From Halomonas huangheensis (GTDB lineage Bacteria; Pseudomonadota; Gammaproteobacteria; Pseudomonadales; Halomonadaceae), in NCBI RefSeq assembly GCF_001431725.1, contig NZ_CP013106.1:4464001-4528000 (forward strand): a stretch of DNA of 64,000 nucleotides, read 5' to 3'. The position numbers were made by a program, and so were the translations under genes. A model generated the notes under the pieces. It was not told the origin of the DNA, made no database searches, and saw only the letters and a program-made list of their open reading frames with translations. Below are positions 46,363 through 55,432 of this stretch, one piece after another; position 1 is the first letter of the stretch; the number at the start of each line of letters is the position of its first letter.

Positions 46363-47853
46363 TCAGTGACGGGCTTCTGCGAAGTCCACTCTCCTGTCGT
46401 CTGCCGGCATCAGCAATGAACCGATCACGGCAATCGCCGTATTGACGACCAGCCCAATCACGCCGGCATGCACACCATATACCTTGCCGAAGCCTGTCAG
46501 CGCCATGCCCCCGGCCAGTAATGCACCGATCAACATGCCGCAGAATACCGGACGACTGTGCATGCGTTTCCAGTACAGGCCGATGATGAAGGCCGGTGCA
46601 ATCTGGATCAGCAATTCAAACTTGAGGATGAAGATATTGACCAGCAGCGTTGGCGGGTTCCAGGCAAGAATCAACAAGCCACCGACAGCCACCAGGCCAC
46701 AGAGTTTGCCGACCTTCAGTGCCCGCTGCTCATCGGCATCGGGGCGAATATGACGCCGATAGATATCATTGGAAATGATCGACGAGAACGACAGCAATAC
46801 CGAGTCGGCGGTGGAGACAATCGCTGCCACCACACCACCGAACAGCAGGATCATCATCACGTAGAAGAACGGATTGATCGCCGCCACATCGTTGGCAATA
46901 CGCCCGACAAGCTGCTCCGACTGAACATCCGAGAGGCCCGGATACAGCTGGATACCGATGATGCCGACCACGAAGATCACCGCCGTGGTGATCAACGGCA
47001 TCCATGCCATACGCGCTAGAGAGCGGCGCAGGGTTCGAGTGTCCTCGGCGGCATAGATACGCTGGATAGCGTGGGGGTAGACTGCGGCACCGATACCGAC
47101 CAGTACCAGAATCGAGATCCAACTGATCGAGCCTTGCAGTGCTGGCACCGCCGCCTTCTCGGGCTGTTCTTTCACCACATAGGTAAAGGCATCGCCCAGG
47201 TGACCGCCGACCAGATACAGGCCACCGACGACCAGCACCGCCACGCCGACCAGCAGCGCAATACCCTGCATGACATCGGTGAAGGCCACCGCGCGCATGC
47301 CGCCCATCCACGAGTAGGCCAGCATCACGATCACGAAACCCAGCATGGCAATCTGATAGGGCACCGTGCCTCCGGTGAGCCCGGAGATGCCGTGTCCCAT
47401 GGCCACCAGTTGCTCGAGCAGGTAGTTACCCAGCCCCCACAGCATGAGCAGTGCGGCAAGCAGAGCGATGGCGGGCGACTCGAACCGATAACGCAGCCAG
47501 TCGGTGGGAGTCAGAAACTGCTGGCGTCTGGCGATGTTGTTCAGGCGCGGAGCGAACAGCATGTAGCCCGCGATGATAATGGTCATGAACATCACCGACT
47601 GCCACCAGGCAAAGCCGATGCGGTAGGCCGCGGGTGCGTAGCCGACAATATTGTTGCCACTATACTGGGTGGCATACAGGGTAAAGAACAGCACCACGAC
47701 ACCGAGGTGGCGACCGGCGAGATAGTAGCTTTGCATGTCCTCGCGCACGCCGGGTCGGCTATAGCTCACCCAGAAACCGATCCCCAGCATCATCAGCGCA
47801 TAGGCAACCAGAACAATGATGCCGGGAGTCCCGGCAAACGTTAACTCCTGCAC
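46363..47853 (-). CDS. Sodium:solute symporter (SSS) family protein
   Basis: This 496-residue Na+-coupled symporter has about thirteen spans and family sequences MLGIGFWVSYSRPG, YYLAGRHLGVVVLFFTLYATQYSG and YSWMGGMRAVAFTDVMQG. The Na+-site serines fit STADSVLLSFSSIISNDIY. GTG 47853 is proposed as start because it lies four bases after the upstream stop, within a good AGGAG-containing ribosome site; the frame also runs upstream through the preceding gene. The solute is unknown. Confidence 0.9.
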   Translation of the reverse strand: MQELTFAGTPGIIVLVAYALMMLGIGFWVSYSRPGVREDMQSYYLAGRHLGVVVLFFTLYATQYSGNNIVGYAPAAYRIGFAWWQSVMFMTIIIAGYMLFAPRLNNIARRQQFLTPTDWLRYRFESPAIALLAALLMLWGLGNYLLEQLVAMGHGISGLTGGTVPYQIAMLGFVIVMLAYSWMGGMRAVAFTDVMQGIALLVGVAVLVVGGLYLVGGHLGDAFTYVVKEQPEKAAVPALQGSISWISILVLVGIGAAVYPHAIQRIYAAEDTRTLRRSLARMAWMPLITTAVIFVVGIIGIQLYPGLSDVQSEQLVGRIANDVAAINPFFYVMMILLFGGVVAAIVSTADSVLLSFSSIISNDIYRRHIRPDADEQRALKVGKLCGLVAVGGLLILAWNPPTLLVNIFILKFELLIQIAPAFIIGLYWKRMHSRPVFCGMLIGALLAGGMALTGFGKVYGVHAGVIGLVVNTAIAVIGSLLMPADDRRVDFAEARH

Positions 47854-47857
47854 CTTG

Positions 47858-48154
47858 TCACTCCTGTTCCGTGTCTTTAGTCGGTACTGCGTCGTCGTCG
47901 GCATCACTCCATTGAGTGAGGCAGGCCCAGCTCAGAAAGGCGCATAGCGCCACCGAACCGATGACGGCAATCAGCGCCCATAACGGCAGCCCCATGACGA
48001 TGGGAGTCAAGGTGCCGGGCGGCCAGTACCAGGGAACAGAAACAGCAATGATCAGGGCAATGACGATCCAGATCCAGGGCTTGCGGATCGGTTCCTTTGC
48101 GGGAACACCGGAGGAACTGGAGCGTGCTCGTCGTTGAGATACGGGTTGGGACAT
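47858..48154 (-). CDS. Small membrane partner of the SSS symporter (DUF3311-like)
   Basis: This 98-residue protein has a basic Ser-rich N-terminus, two spans (WIWIVIALIIAVSVPWYW and LIAVIGSVALCAFLSWACL) joined by a loop with GLPLW, and an acidic tail. Small two-span proteins of this kind (DUF3311, DUF4212) commonly precede SSS symporters and are thought to be accessory subunits. The gene ends four bases before the symporter start. ATG 48154 has AGGA upstream; the longer frame would need TTG. Confidence 0.7.
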   Translation of the reverse strand: MSQPVSQRRARSSSSGVPAKEPIRKPWIWIVIALIIAVSVPWYWPPGTLTPIVMGLPLWALIAVIGSVALCAFLSWACLTQWSDADDDAVPTKDTEQE

Positions 48155-48528
48155 GGGTTGTGTCCTGCTTTTTATTGGCAAAGGGTCTGACGTGTCTGAC
48201 AGCGATGGCGTTGCAACATCCGGTTGCAGTATTTCGTTATAGCTTTCGTGATAACTTTCATTACCACAAGCGGTCGGCAGATTGCACGAAGCACTGCCGC
48301 GATTACGGCGACAATAGCATGGGGCAGCTGCTGACCAATCGCAATAAGATAATCAGCAAGCTGGACTTCGCGAATGACAAATGCCCGACAGGAGTATCAC
48401 GAATACAGAAGATTCCAGCATGCGAATTATCCGACTATTCCTCGGCGGACCTCGGACATTTCTGCCTTTGCTTTTGCAGGGCATCGGCATAGCCTGGAAG
48501 AAAAGATCTTCTACCCAGGAAGTCGATA
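48155..48528. other. Intergenic region, divergent SSS pair / HU-like gene
   Basis: This stretch of 374 bp is AT-richer than its surroundings. I see an imperfect inverted motif GTTAT-N10-ATAAC near 48236-48256 and no RNA gene or terminator. A short overlapping ORF (from 48420) has no support. Confidence 0.4.
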
Positions 48529-48756
48529 ATGGAACTACACAAGATCGCCTCGCAGATTGCACAAGGCTCTCGACTGTCGCAGGATCAGGCCAGGAAATGG
48601 GTGCATGCTTTTACCGAGCTGGTGCACGAACATGACCCATGCCATCGGATCAGAACCCGCCGCCACCCGCGCTGGACGGCGAATGATCCAAGCTCTGGAA
48701 GCACAATCCGCGTGATGCAGAAACAGCATCTGCATATCAAGCTACGCAAATCCTGA
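48529..48756 (+). CDS. Very short HU/IHF-like DNA-binding protein
   Basis: This 75-residue protein aligns by eye with the HU/IHF fold. The first 35 residues (MELHKIASQIAQGSRLSQDQ...) match the two N-terminal helices. After a gap of about ten residues relative to HU, residues 40-75 match the beta-arm: WTANDPSSGSTIRV corresponds to the HU arm GRNPQTG, including the DNA-intercalating proline, and HLHIKLRKS matches the last strand. The segment normally holding GFGTF is missing or changed (DPCHRIRTRRHP). It may be a divergent small nucleoid protein or a decayed one. An AGGAAG ribosome site precedes the start. Confidence 0.5.
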   Translation: MELHKIASQIAQGSRLSQDQARKWVHAFTELVHEHDPCHRIRTRRHPRWTANDPSSGSTIRVMQKQHLHIKLRKS

Positions 48757-48765
48757 ACCGGCGGG

Positions 48766-50541
48766 TCACGGTGTCTCCCGGGTGTCGTCAGCGGTTTGTT
48801 GGGGGTCATTCTCAGCAGATGGCCGATCGGCCATCGGCGCCATACTCCATGGCTCGATCTGCAACTGCGTCCCGCCGATGCGCACTTCTCGCCAGCGAGG
48901 CACCACCAGCTCCAGGTCGCTGGGGTCGATATCCTCGGGCAGCATTTCCCGATCATCCGCCTGCGCAGTGCCGACAATATCCATCCGTGCCGACCACCAT
49001 TGGCCCGCTTCGCGGAAATACACACGTGCATCGGTGTAGTCAGCGTGATGCTGCACCAGCAGGTAATCCGTATGACCATTGGCATCCAGATCCAGCGGCA
49101 GCAACTGGAGGGACGCTATCGCCCCGCCTCTCTGCTGACCAGCCAGCTCTCTAGCCAGCAGTGACCACAGACTCGCCGGCAACTGGTCCCGTTGCAGTCC
49201 CAGCATCACCAGCGCTGCCTCCAGCTCCTGCTGACTCTGCCTTGCGTCACGACCACTCAACAGATAACCGATACGTGCCACCAGTTGTGGATGACTCTCG
49301 GCATAACGCTCACGCAACTCGCGCAAGGCCTGATCACCGGGCAATCCCAGCTGGCGATACAGGTAGTCAACATCAAACTCCTCGACCGCCACCTCTCCGT
49401 GGTCAAGGCGTGTCAGTTGGCTATCCACCGTGATGCGACGAAAATCCAGCAGCGGTGAATTGACCGCCAGCATCGCGGCCATCAGCAGCAGTCCTGCGAC
49501 GATATTGACCGTACCCAGTCCCTGCTGCCAACCATCGCGGCGGCGAACGATCTGCAGGCAATAGCCGAGACTGAACAGCGTCAGCAGTGCCCAGATCAGT
49601 GCGGCCCAGCAACGCTCGGGCGTCCAGCCATACTGGGCAATGCGCAGCCACAGTCCATAACAACTGATGACGCTATAGATCGGTAACAACACCACGGCAA
49701 CCGATACCGCGCGATGCAGCCAGGGCGCATAACCATGCTGCCCGGGTTCGGGCTGGTAGACGATGTTGACGAAGAACAGCATCAGCGCCAGCAACCACAA
49801 CACCAGATAGCTGCCTCCCGATGCCCAGAGCGGTGCCAATCCGGTAAAGGCGAGGGTCGCCAGGAACAACACACTGACCAGACTCAGGATCACCAGCACC
49901 ACTCGCGCCAGAATGCGCAGCGCGCCGATGATGGTATCGAAGATGTGCGACTGACGACGCAGCAGCGCAACCCCCAGACCATGGCTCAGCGACAGTGCCG
50001 GATAGAAGAACCACTCACTGGTGAACAGGTCCTTGAAGACATCGATATCGATGGCCACAAACAGCGCGCCCCACAGGGCCAGCAATCCGGCCACCGCGAT
50101 CGCGAACAGCAGCGCCAGCACGATCGTCAAGGCTGTGCGCCAGGCGTCACGCACCAGCATGCGATACTCGAGGGGGCCGCCACGAGTGAACTGCTGGAGA
50201 TAGAGGCTGACCTTGAAGGTGACAATCGACAGACTGAAGACCAGCCCCATCAGCAGCCCGGAACTCCGGTTACTGCCGAGGTACTGGCTACCGACGTAGA
50301 AGCCGAGCCCCCCGACCACACAGCTATACAGCAGCGTCCAGCCGAACACCCCGAGGATCCGCTCGCGGCGCAGCGTCAACAGCAACAGCCAGGGCCCGGC
50401 AAGGACCATGCTGTAGAGCGACACCAGCCAGGCGAATGACCAGACCTCCTGCTCCAGCGCCCAGTGTAGGCCAAGCAAGGCCATCCCCTGTACCAGAGCA
50501 ATTACGATCAACATGATGGTTACAGCGGGTCGGCTATCCAT
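48766..50541 (-). CDS. DUF4153-type polytopic membrane protein
   Basis: This 591-residue protein has ten or more hydrophobic spans in its first 370 residues (for example TIMLIVIALVQGMALLGLHWAL and ALLFAIAVAGLLALWGALFVAI). A soluble C-terminal region of about 210 residues follows (DYLYRQLGLPGDQALRELRERY ... LPLDLDANGHTDYLLVQ). I place it in DUF4153 from the overall pattern. A Ca2+-loop-like DLDANGHTD is visible in the tail. ATG 50541 follows AGGAG. No function is known. Confidence 0.75.
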   Translation of the reverse strand: MDSRPAVTIMLIVIALVQGMALLGLHWALEQEVWSFAWLVSLYSMVLAGPWLLLLTLRRERILGVFGWTLLYSCVVGGLGFYVGSQYLGSNRSSGLLMGLVFSLSIVTFKVSLYLQQFTRGGPLEYRMLVRDAWRTALTIVLALLFAIAVAGLLALWGALFVAIDIDVFKDLFTSEWFFYPALSLSHGLGVALLRRQSHIFDTIIGALRILARVVLVILSLVSVLFLATLAFTGLAPLWASGGSYLVLWLLALMLFFVNIVYQPEPGQHGYAPWLHRAVSVAVVLLPIYSVISCYGLWLRIAQYGWTPERCWAALIWALLTLFSLGYCLQIVRRRDGWQQGLGTVNIVAGLLLMAAMLAVNSPLLDFRRITVDSQLTRLDHGEVAVEEFDVDYLYRQLGLPGDQALRELRERYAESHPQLVARIGYLLSGRDARQSQQELEAALVMLGLQRDQLPASLWSLLARELAGQQRGGAIASLQLLPLDLDANGHTDYLLVQHHADYTDARVYFREAGQWWSARMDIVGTAQADDREMLPEDIDPSDLELVVPRWREVRIGGTQLQIEPWSMAPMADRPSAENDPQQTADDTRETP

Positions 50542-50627
50542 GCAAGCTACACTCCTGGGGCAGATCGATCCCGGCATGGGTCATCGATGCCCGTCCTGGA
50601 CCCCGCTCAACAAGCGCAGGGCCTTAT

Positions 50628-50657
50628 CCAATATACACAGGGCCAATATACACAGGG
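50628..50657. repeat. 15-bp direct repeat, two perfect copies
   Basis: CCAATATACACAGGG occurs at 50628-50642 and 50643-50657. The second copy runs into the left arm of an adjoining palindrome. Confidence 0.85.
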
Positions 50658-50679
50658 CCACTGCAAGCAGTGGCCCTGT
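50652..50679. terminator. Perfect palindrome downstream of nrdJb
   Basis: A 13-bp perfect inverted repeat (50652-50664 with 50667-50679) separated by two bases lies between nrdJb and the DUF4153 gene. No T-run follows, so a role in ending the nrdJ transcript is a guess. Confidence 0.5.
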
Positions 50680-50703
50680 CTGGCACCTCATTCACTCTGG
50701 CGT

Positions 50704-50771
50704 CTATCAGCGTCTGGCGACTATCAGCACCCGGCGACTATCAGCACCCGGCGACTATCAGCGCCCGGCGT
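50704..50771. repeat. 17-bp tandem repeat, four copies
   Basis: Units at 50704, 50721, 50738 and 50755 share CTATCAGC and CGGCG; the middle two are identical. The array ends three bases before the nrdJb stop codon, on its 3' side. Confidence 0.93.
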
Positions 50772-50774
50772 GGA

Positions 50775-51560
50775 TCAGCCACATTTCGACCAGCCGCAAC
50801 CGGCGTAGCAGGTCGGGCAGCCGTCCATCATGATCAACTCACCGCGGCACTCGGGGCAGTTACCGACCGTCGCCGGGCCGCTCTTGCCTGCGGTATCGGG
50901 CTTGCTGCCACCGCCACCAATCGGCTCGAACGCGCCCTCGACCATCGCCTCCTCTTCCTCGACCTCGGCAGGGAACCAGCCATGCCCGGAAGCCTGACGC
51001 TTCGCGTAGCGACTGACCAGCTCTTCCACCGGCACCTGGTTGCCATCGATATCGAGGAAACCGCGCCGATAGAGGATCTGCTGGATTGACCAGGCAATCG
51101 CCGCCACTTCGGAATCGTGGAACATCGGCTTGTTCCAGCGATTCATGCCGCAGCGTACCAGGCCCTTGTCCCACGCCACCTTGCGCAGATCGGCCACCGC
51201 CTGGGTAACATAGCCACCGCGCGCGGCCAGCGACAGGCTACGCATGGTGGCCGTGATCCACTGGTGCTCGCTGGACAGCTGGCCGGAGGGGAAGAAGAAC
51301 TCCACCGGGCGTTCGATGATCACGCGCTGCCCGTTGAGTACGCCCTCGACCGGCATGAACGATACCAGCAGATAGACCTTCTTGCGGCCCTCGGCGCCCA
51401 CGTAGGAGATCTTCTCCGATACGGCCTCCAGAGTACCTTCGGGACGCGAGGCGATACGCAACGTCAGAGGACTCTCATCAGCCAACGGCGCCGGAGGCGG
51501 AGTCTCCTGCGCGGCCTTGACGCGGTAGCCCACGATCTTCGATGAAATTTCGACAGCCAT
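50775..51560 (-). CDS. nrdJb: Class II ribonucleotide reductase, C-terminal subunit NrdJb
   Basis: This 261-residue protein corresponds to the separated C-terminal part of adenosylcobalamin-dependent ribonucleotide reductase. It has an N-terminal domain (IVGYRVKAAQE ... SYVGAEGRKKVYLLVSFMP), a helical middle (SSEHQWITATMRSLSLAARGG) and ends in a cysteine-rich tail, CPECRGELIMMDGCPTCYAG and GWSKCG. The tail should hold the redox cysteines that re-reduce the active site of NrdJa and possibly a metal site. Split nrdJa/nrdJb genes are known from Pseudomonas aeruginosa. It lies 63 bp after nrdJa. Confidence 0.9.
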   Translation of the reverse strand: MAVEISSKIVGYRVKAAQETPPPAPLADESPLTLRIASRPEGTLEAVSEKISYVGAEGRKKVYLLVSFMPVEGVLNGQRVIIERPVEFFFPSGQLSSEHQWITATMRSLSLAARGGYVTQAVADLRKVAWDKGLVRCGMNRWNKPMFHDSEVAAIAWSIQQILYRRGFLDIDGNQVPVEELVSRYAKRQASGHGWFPAEVEEEEAMVEGAFEPIGGGGSKPDTAGKSGPATVGNCPECRGELIMMDGCPTCYAGCGWSKCG

Positions 51561-51623
51561 CAGCAGGCACCTCCACAGACAGAGTGAATCACGAACAACG
51601 GGCGTGCATGAGCACCGACGGGG

Positions 51624-53735
51624 TTACCATTTGCCATAGGTTCCCTCCTTGAGCGCGTCATAGAGGTTGGCAGCGGTATGCTCCTCGCCGTCGTAGATCA
51701 CCTTTTCGTCACCCTTGAGTTCGACACTTTCACCGTTGTCCAGTTCGAACACATAGGTGGTGTTCTTGAGGTCGTCCTCACGCACCAGCACGCCCTGGAA
51801 GGCTTCCGGGTTGAAGCGGAAGGTCGTGCAGCCCTTGAGGCGGCTCTGATAGGCATCAAGGTACAGGTCCTTGAACGCCTCGAAGGGAAAGTCGGTCGGC
51901 ACATTGACCGTCTTGGAGATCGCCGAGTCGATCCAGGCCTGAGATGCCGCCTGTACCGCCACATGTTGCTCCGGTGTCACCGCATCAGCGGTGATGAAGT
52001 AATCCGGCAGATCGCTCTCCACAGCATCGGCATGCATGAAGTGACGATAGGCCGCCAGTTCGAAGGACACTACCTCGACCTGTTCCTTGGTCTTCTTGCC
52101 GGCCTGAATCACGTTACGGAAGTAACGATGCGAGAAGGACGGCTCGATGCCATTGGAAGCATTGTTGCCCAGCGACAGGCTGATGGTGCCGGTCGGTGCG
52201 ATCGACGAGTGGTGAGTAAAGCGCGCGCCGTGTTCGGCCAGTTCGGCCACCAGTTCCGGCTCAACTTCCGCCACCTTCTGCATGTAGCGGCTATAGCGTG
52301 CATGCAGGATACGTCCCGGCACCTTATCGCCAACCTCATAGCCATCGCGCGCCAACTCGGGACGGATACGCAGCATCTTCGGCGTAATCTCGAACTCCTG
52401 CCCCAGAATGGGCGCCATGCCCTTTTCCTTCGACAGTTCCAGCGCCTGCTTCCAACCTTCCACCGCCAGCACGCGGCTGACTTCTTCGGTGAAGGCCAGC
52501 GACTCAGCCGAGCCATAGGGCATCTGCAACATGGTCATCGTCGAACCCAGGCCGAGGAAGCCCATGCCATGGCGGCGCTTGGCTTCGATCTCACTGCGCT
52601 GGCCTTCCAGCGGCAACCCACTGATCTCGACCACGTTGTCGAGCATGCGGGTAAAGATCGACACCACCTGACGGTACTTGTCCCAATCGAAACACGGCTT
52701 GTCGCTGAATGGATCGACAACGAAGCGAGTCAGATTGACCGACCCCAGTAGACAGGCACCTTCCGGCGGCAACGGCTGTTCACCGCAGGGGTTGGTGGCG
52801 CGGATTTCCTCGCAGAACCAGTTGTTGTTCATGCGATTGACCTGGTCAATCAGAATGAAACCCGGTTCGGCGTAGTCGTAGGTGGAACTCATGATGGTGT
52901 CCCACAGCTCACGCGCCTTGATCACCTCGACGATGCGACAGGCAACTCGGCCCTCATCATCAACGCTGTAACCTTCTTCAATTACCGGCCAATCGCGATA
53001 GATCAACTCGTCATCCGCGACATCCCCCTTCTCCCCGGCATGTAGCGGGAAGGCCAGCGGCCAGTCAGCATCGTTCTTGACCGCTTCCATGAACTCATCG
53101 GTGATCAGCAGACTGAGATTGAACTGACGCAGGCGTCCCGCCTCACGTTTGGCCTCGATGAAGTCACGCACATCGGGGTGTCCGATATCAAAGGTGCCCA
53201 TCTGGGCCCCGCGACGACCACCGGCGGAAGCCACCGTGAAGCACATCTTGTCGTAGATATCCATGAACGCCAGCGGGCCGTTGGTACCGGCACCGGCGCC
53301 GAACACAAAGGCACCCTTGTGGCGCAGGGTGGAGAACTCATAGCCGATACCGCAACCCGCCTTGAGCGTCATGCCGGCATCCACCACGCTGTCGAGGATG
53401 TCGTGCATGGAATCACGGATGGTGCGCGATACAGTGCAATTGATCAGGCTGACGGCAGGTTTGTAGCCTTCCGCCCCGGCATTCGACATGATCCGGCCCG
53501 CGGGTACCGCGCCATGTTCCAGCGCCCAGCGGAACTTCGGCAACCAATGACTGGCCTGTTCTCCTTCCACGGCAGCCAGTGCCTTGGCCACACGTTCCCA
53601 GGTCGCCTTGAGGTCCTTGTCGACCGGCTGACCATGGCGGTCCTTGAGACGGTATTTCGAGTCCCATATGTCATATGAAGGGCCCTGCATGGGAACCTCC
53701 TGCGATAACGCAGCGGCCTTGGCAGATGTCGTCAT
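51624..53735 (-). CDS. nrdJa: Class II (adenosylcobalamin-dependent) ribonucleotide reductase, catalytic subunit NrdJa
   Basis: This 703-residue enzyme makes deoxyribonucleotides without oxygen, using coenzyme B12 to create the thiyl radical. Recognisable parts are the first active-site cysteine in SLINCTVSRT, the thiyl loop NPCGEQPLPPEGACLLGSVN (radical cysteine and catalytic glutamate) and the phosphate-binding PTGTISLSLGNNASNG. The usual C-terminal cysteine tail is absent because it is on NrdJb. No cobalamin riboswitch precedes it. An NrdR-type site lies about 80 bp upstream. Confidence 0.94.
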   Translation of the reverse strand: MTTSAKAAALSQEVPMQGPSYDIWDSKYRLKDRHGQPVDKDLKATWERVAKALAAVEGEQASHWLPKFRWALEHGAVPAGRIMSNAGAEGYKPAVSLINCTVSRTIRDSMHDILDSVVDAGMTLKAGCGIGYEFSTLRHKGAFVFGAGAGTNGPLAFMDIYDKMCFTVASAGGRRGAQMGTFDIGHPDVRDFIEAKREAGRLRQFNLSLLITDEFMEAVKNDADWPLAFPLHAGEKGDVADDELIYRDWPVIEEGYSVDDEGRVACRIVEVIKARELWDTIMSSTYDYAEPGFILIDQVNRMNNNWFCEEIRATNPCGEQPLPPEGACLLGSVNLTRFVVDPFSDKPCFDWDKYRQVVSIFTRMLDNVVEISGLPLEGQRSEIEAKRRHGMGFLGLGSTMTMLQMPYGSAESLAFTEEVSRVLAVEGWKQALELSKEKGMAPILGQEFEITPKMLRIRPELARDGYEVGDKVPGRILHARYSRYMQKVAEVEPELVAELAEHGARFTHHSSIAPTGTISLSLGNNASNGIEPSFSHRYFRNVIQAGKKTKEQVEVVSFELAAYRHFMHADAVESDLPDYFITADAVTPEQHVAVQAASQAWIDSAISKTVNVPTDFPFEAFKDLYLDAYQSRLKGCTTFRFNPEAFQGVLVREDDLKNTTYVFELDNGESVELKGDEKVIYDGEEHTAANLYDALKEGTYGKW

Positions 53736-53790
53736 GCGTGCTGTCTCCGATCAAGCTCGGCAAGAAATGAGGGGGGCTAAGGCGTCTATC

Positions 53791-53831
53791 CTACTGCGTC
53801 AGTAGATTTCGCCCAACACCATATATAGTAG
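53791..53831. promoter_or_regulatory. NrdR-type box and adjoining palindrome upstream of nrdJa
   Basis: ACACCATATATAGTAG (53816-53831) resembles the NrdR box (acaCwATATATwGtg), 81 bp before the nrdJa start. A second inverted repeat CTACTG-CGT-CAGTAG (53791-53805) lies 25 bp away on centre spacing typical of paired sites, though its sequence is not NrdR-like. Confidence 0.7.
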
Positions 53832-53860
53832 AATATTAAAAAGAGAGCACAACATAAAGG

Positions 53861-53885
53861 AAAATTCGGGCACCGAGTGCCCGAA
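53861..53885 (-). terminator. Rho-independent terminator of hemN
   Basis: A 9-bp stem (53865-53873 with 53877-53885) with a 3-nt loop is followed on the minus strand by TTTTCC. It lies 49 bp after the hemN stop. Confidence 0.8.
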
Positions 53886-53933
53886 ACGAATTTCATTCCC
53901 TACCGTTGAAACAGGTGCTGACTGACCGCTCAA

Positions 53934-55313
53934 TCACACGGTTCTCGAGTACCGCACACTCTCGGAGGCCAGGTAACCATCGAAGGCCATGGCGATATTG
54001 CGCAGCATCAGCCGTCCAGCGGGCAGAACTCGGATACCCACTTGGCTGATCTCGATCAGACCGTCATCGACCATCTCGCTCAACTGATCCAGCGCGTCGG
54101 CGAAGTGCTCGGCGAAGTCGATACCATGACGCTGCTCGATGTCAGCGAAGCGAAACCCTTCATGGCACATCAGCGCAGCGATGACGTCTGCACGCAAACG
54201 GTCCTCGGCAGTCAGACAATAGCCGCGCAGGACCGGGATCCGCCCGGCGTCGAGACACGCCATGTACTCACTCGTCGTCTTGACGTTCTGGCTGTAGGCA
54301 TTGCCGACACGGCCGATGGAAGTGATGCCGAGACCGATCATGTCGCACTCGCCCTGAGTCGAATAGCCCTGGAAATTGCGCTGCAACGAGCCATCGCGTC
54401 GCGCGAGGCTGAGCTCATCCTCGGGCAGCGCGAAGTGATCCATACCGATGTAGACGTACCCCGCTGCCGTCAATCGCTCGATGGTCAGCTCGAGCAGCTC
54501 CAGTTTGCGTGACGGCGGTGGCATGTCCGCGTCACGAATCAGACGCTGCGCCTTGAACAGATGTGGCAGGTGCGCATAGCTGTACGCGGCAATGCGGTCA
54601 GGACGAATGGCGATGACCTGTTCCAGGGTTCTGGCAAAGCTGTCGCGAGTCTGTAGCGGCAGGCCATAGATCAGATCCATCGACACCGAGGCGAAACCAG
54701 CCTCCCGCGCAGCATCGATCAGCGCCCTCACCTCGGCTTCGCTCTGCACGCGATTGACCGCCTGCTGCACCGCCGGATCGAAGTCCTGCACGCCAAGGCT
54801 CAGGCGATTGAACCCCAGGTTCCGCAACGCGAAGACCTGCTCCGGCGTCACCGTACGCGGGTCCACCTCAAGGGAGAACTCACGCTCATGCTCCGCAGCG
54901 AAGTGAAAATGCCGATTCAGGCACTCCAGCAACTCGGCAAGCTGATCGGGAGACAGGAAGGTAGGCGTGCCGCCGCCGAGATGCAGCTGCGTCATTACTC
55001 GGGAAGGATCGAAAAGCTCAGCCTGCAGGGCAATCTCACGCTTGAGATATCCCAGATACTGCGTCGCACGCTGACGGTTGTGGGTGATGATCTTCGAGCA
55101 GGCGCAGTAATAGCACAGGCTCTCGCAGAACGGCACATGGACATACACCGACAACGGGCCTGGCTGGTCGCTGGCCGCCACCGCCGCGTGGTAGGCGGAT
55201 GTGTCGAATGCCTCATGGAAATGAGGCGCAGTGGGATAAGAGGTGTAGCGCGGTCCGGGGCGGTCGTACTTTTCAACCAGACAGCGCTCGAACGGCAGAA
55301 TATCAGCAGACAT
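53934..55313 (-). CDS. hemN: Oxygen-independent coproporphyrinogen III oxidase
   Basis: This 459-residue radical SAM enzyme converts coproporphyrinogen III to protoporphyrinogen IX without oxygen. The cluster motif is CESLCYYCACSK (C-x3-C-x2-C). Other family parts are PRYTSYPTAPHF near the N-terminus, LHLGGGTPTFLS and NRLSLGVQDFDPAVQQAVNR. ATG 55313 gives the standard length; an in-frame ATG at 55352 is less likely. An FNR/Anr-type site about 105 bp upstream suggests induction at low oxygen. The next gene, nsrR, is divergent. Confidence 0.94.
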   Translation of the reverse strand: MSADILPFERCLVEKYDRPGPRYTSYPTAPHFHEAFDTSAYHAAVAASDQPGPLSVYVHVPFCESLCYYCACSKIITHNRQRATQYLGYLKREIALQAELFDPSRVMTQLHLGGGTPTFLSPDQLAELLECLNRHFHFAAEHEREFSLEVDPRTVTPEQVFALRNLGFNRLSLGVQDFDPAVQQAVNRVQSEAEVRALIDAAREAGFASVSMDLIYGLPLQTRDSFARTLEQVIAIRPDRIAAYSYAHLPHLFKAQRLIRDADMPPPSRKLELLELTIERLTAAGYVYIGMDHFALPEDELSLARRDGSLQRNFQGYSTQGECDMIGLGITSIGRVGNAYSQNVKTTSEYMACLDAGRIPVLRGYCLTAEDRLRADVIAALMCHEGFRFADIEQRHGIDFAEHFADALDQLSEMVDDGLIEISQVGIRVLPAGRLMLRNIAMAFDGYLASESVRYSRTV

Positions 55314-55418
55314 CGCATCGATCCTCGGCAAGGACGGCACAGGCACCTCCATTTGGGGTCGCGCCTGACACTATTGTCGCATGCAGCTCTAACTCGTCGA
55401 TGCCTAATCAACCAGAAT

Positions 55419-55432
55419 ATGATCTACATCAA
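55419..55432. promoter_or_regulatory. FNR/Anr-type box upstream of hemN
   Basis: ATGATCTACATCAA matches TTGAT-N4-ATCAA with one mismatch. It is centred about 112 bp before the hemN start in the shared hemN/nsrR promoter region. Confidence 0.75.

Noticed and set aside
48381..48635. 84-codon ORF overlapping the HU-like gene
   Set aside because: No ribosome site and no resemblance to a protein; the HU-like frame explains this DNA better.
53736..53933. Possible adenosylcobalamin riboswitch before nrdJa
   Set aside because: The gap is too short for the full aptamer and lacks the B12-box core; an NrdR-type site is a better explanation.
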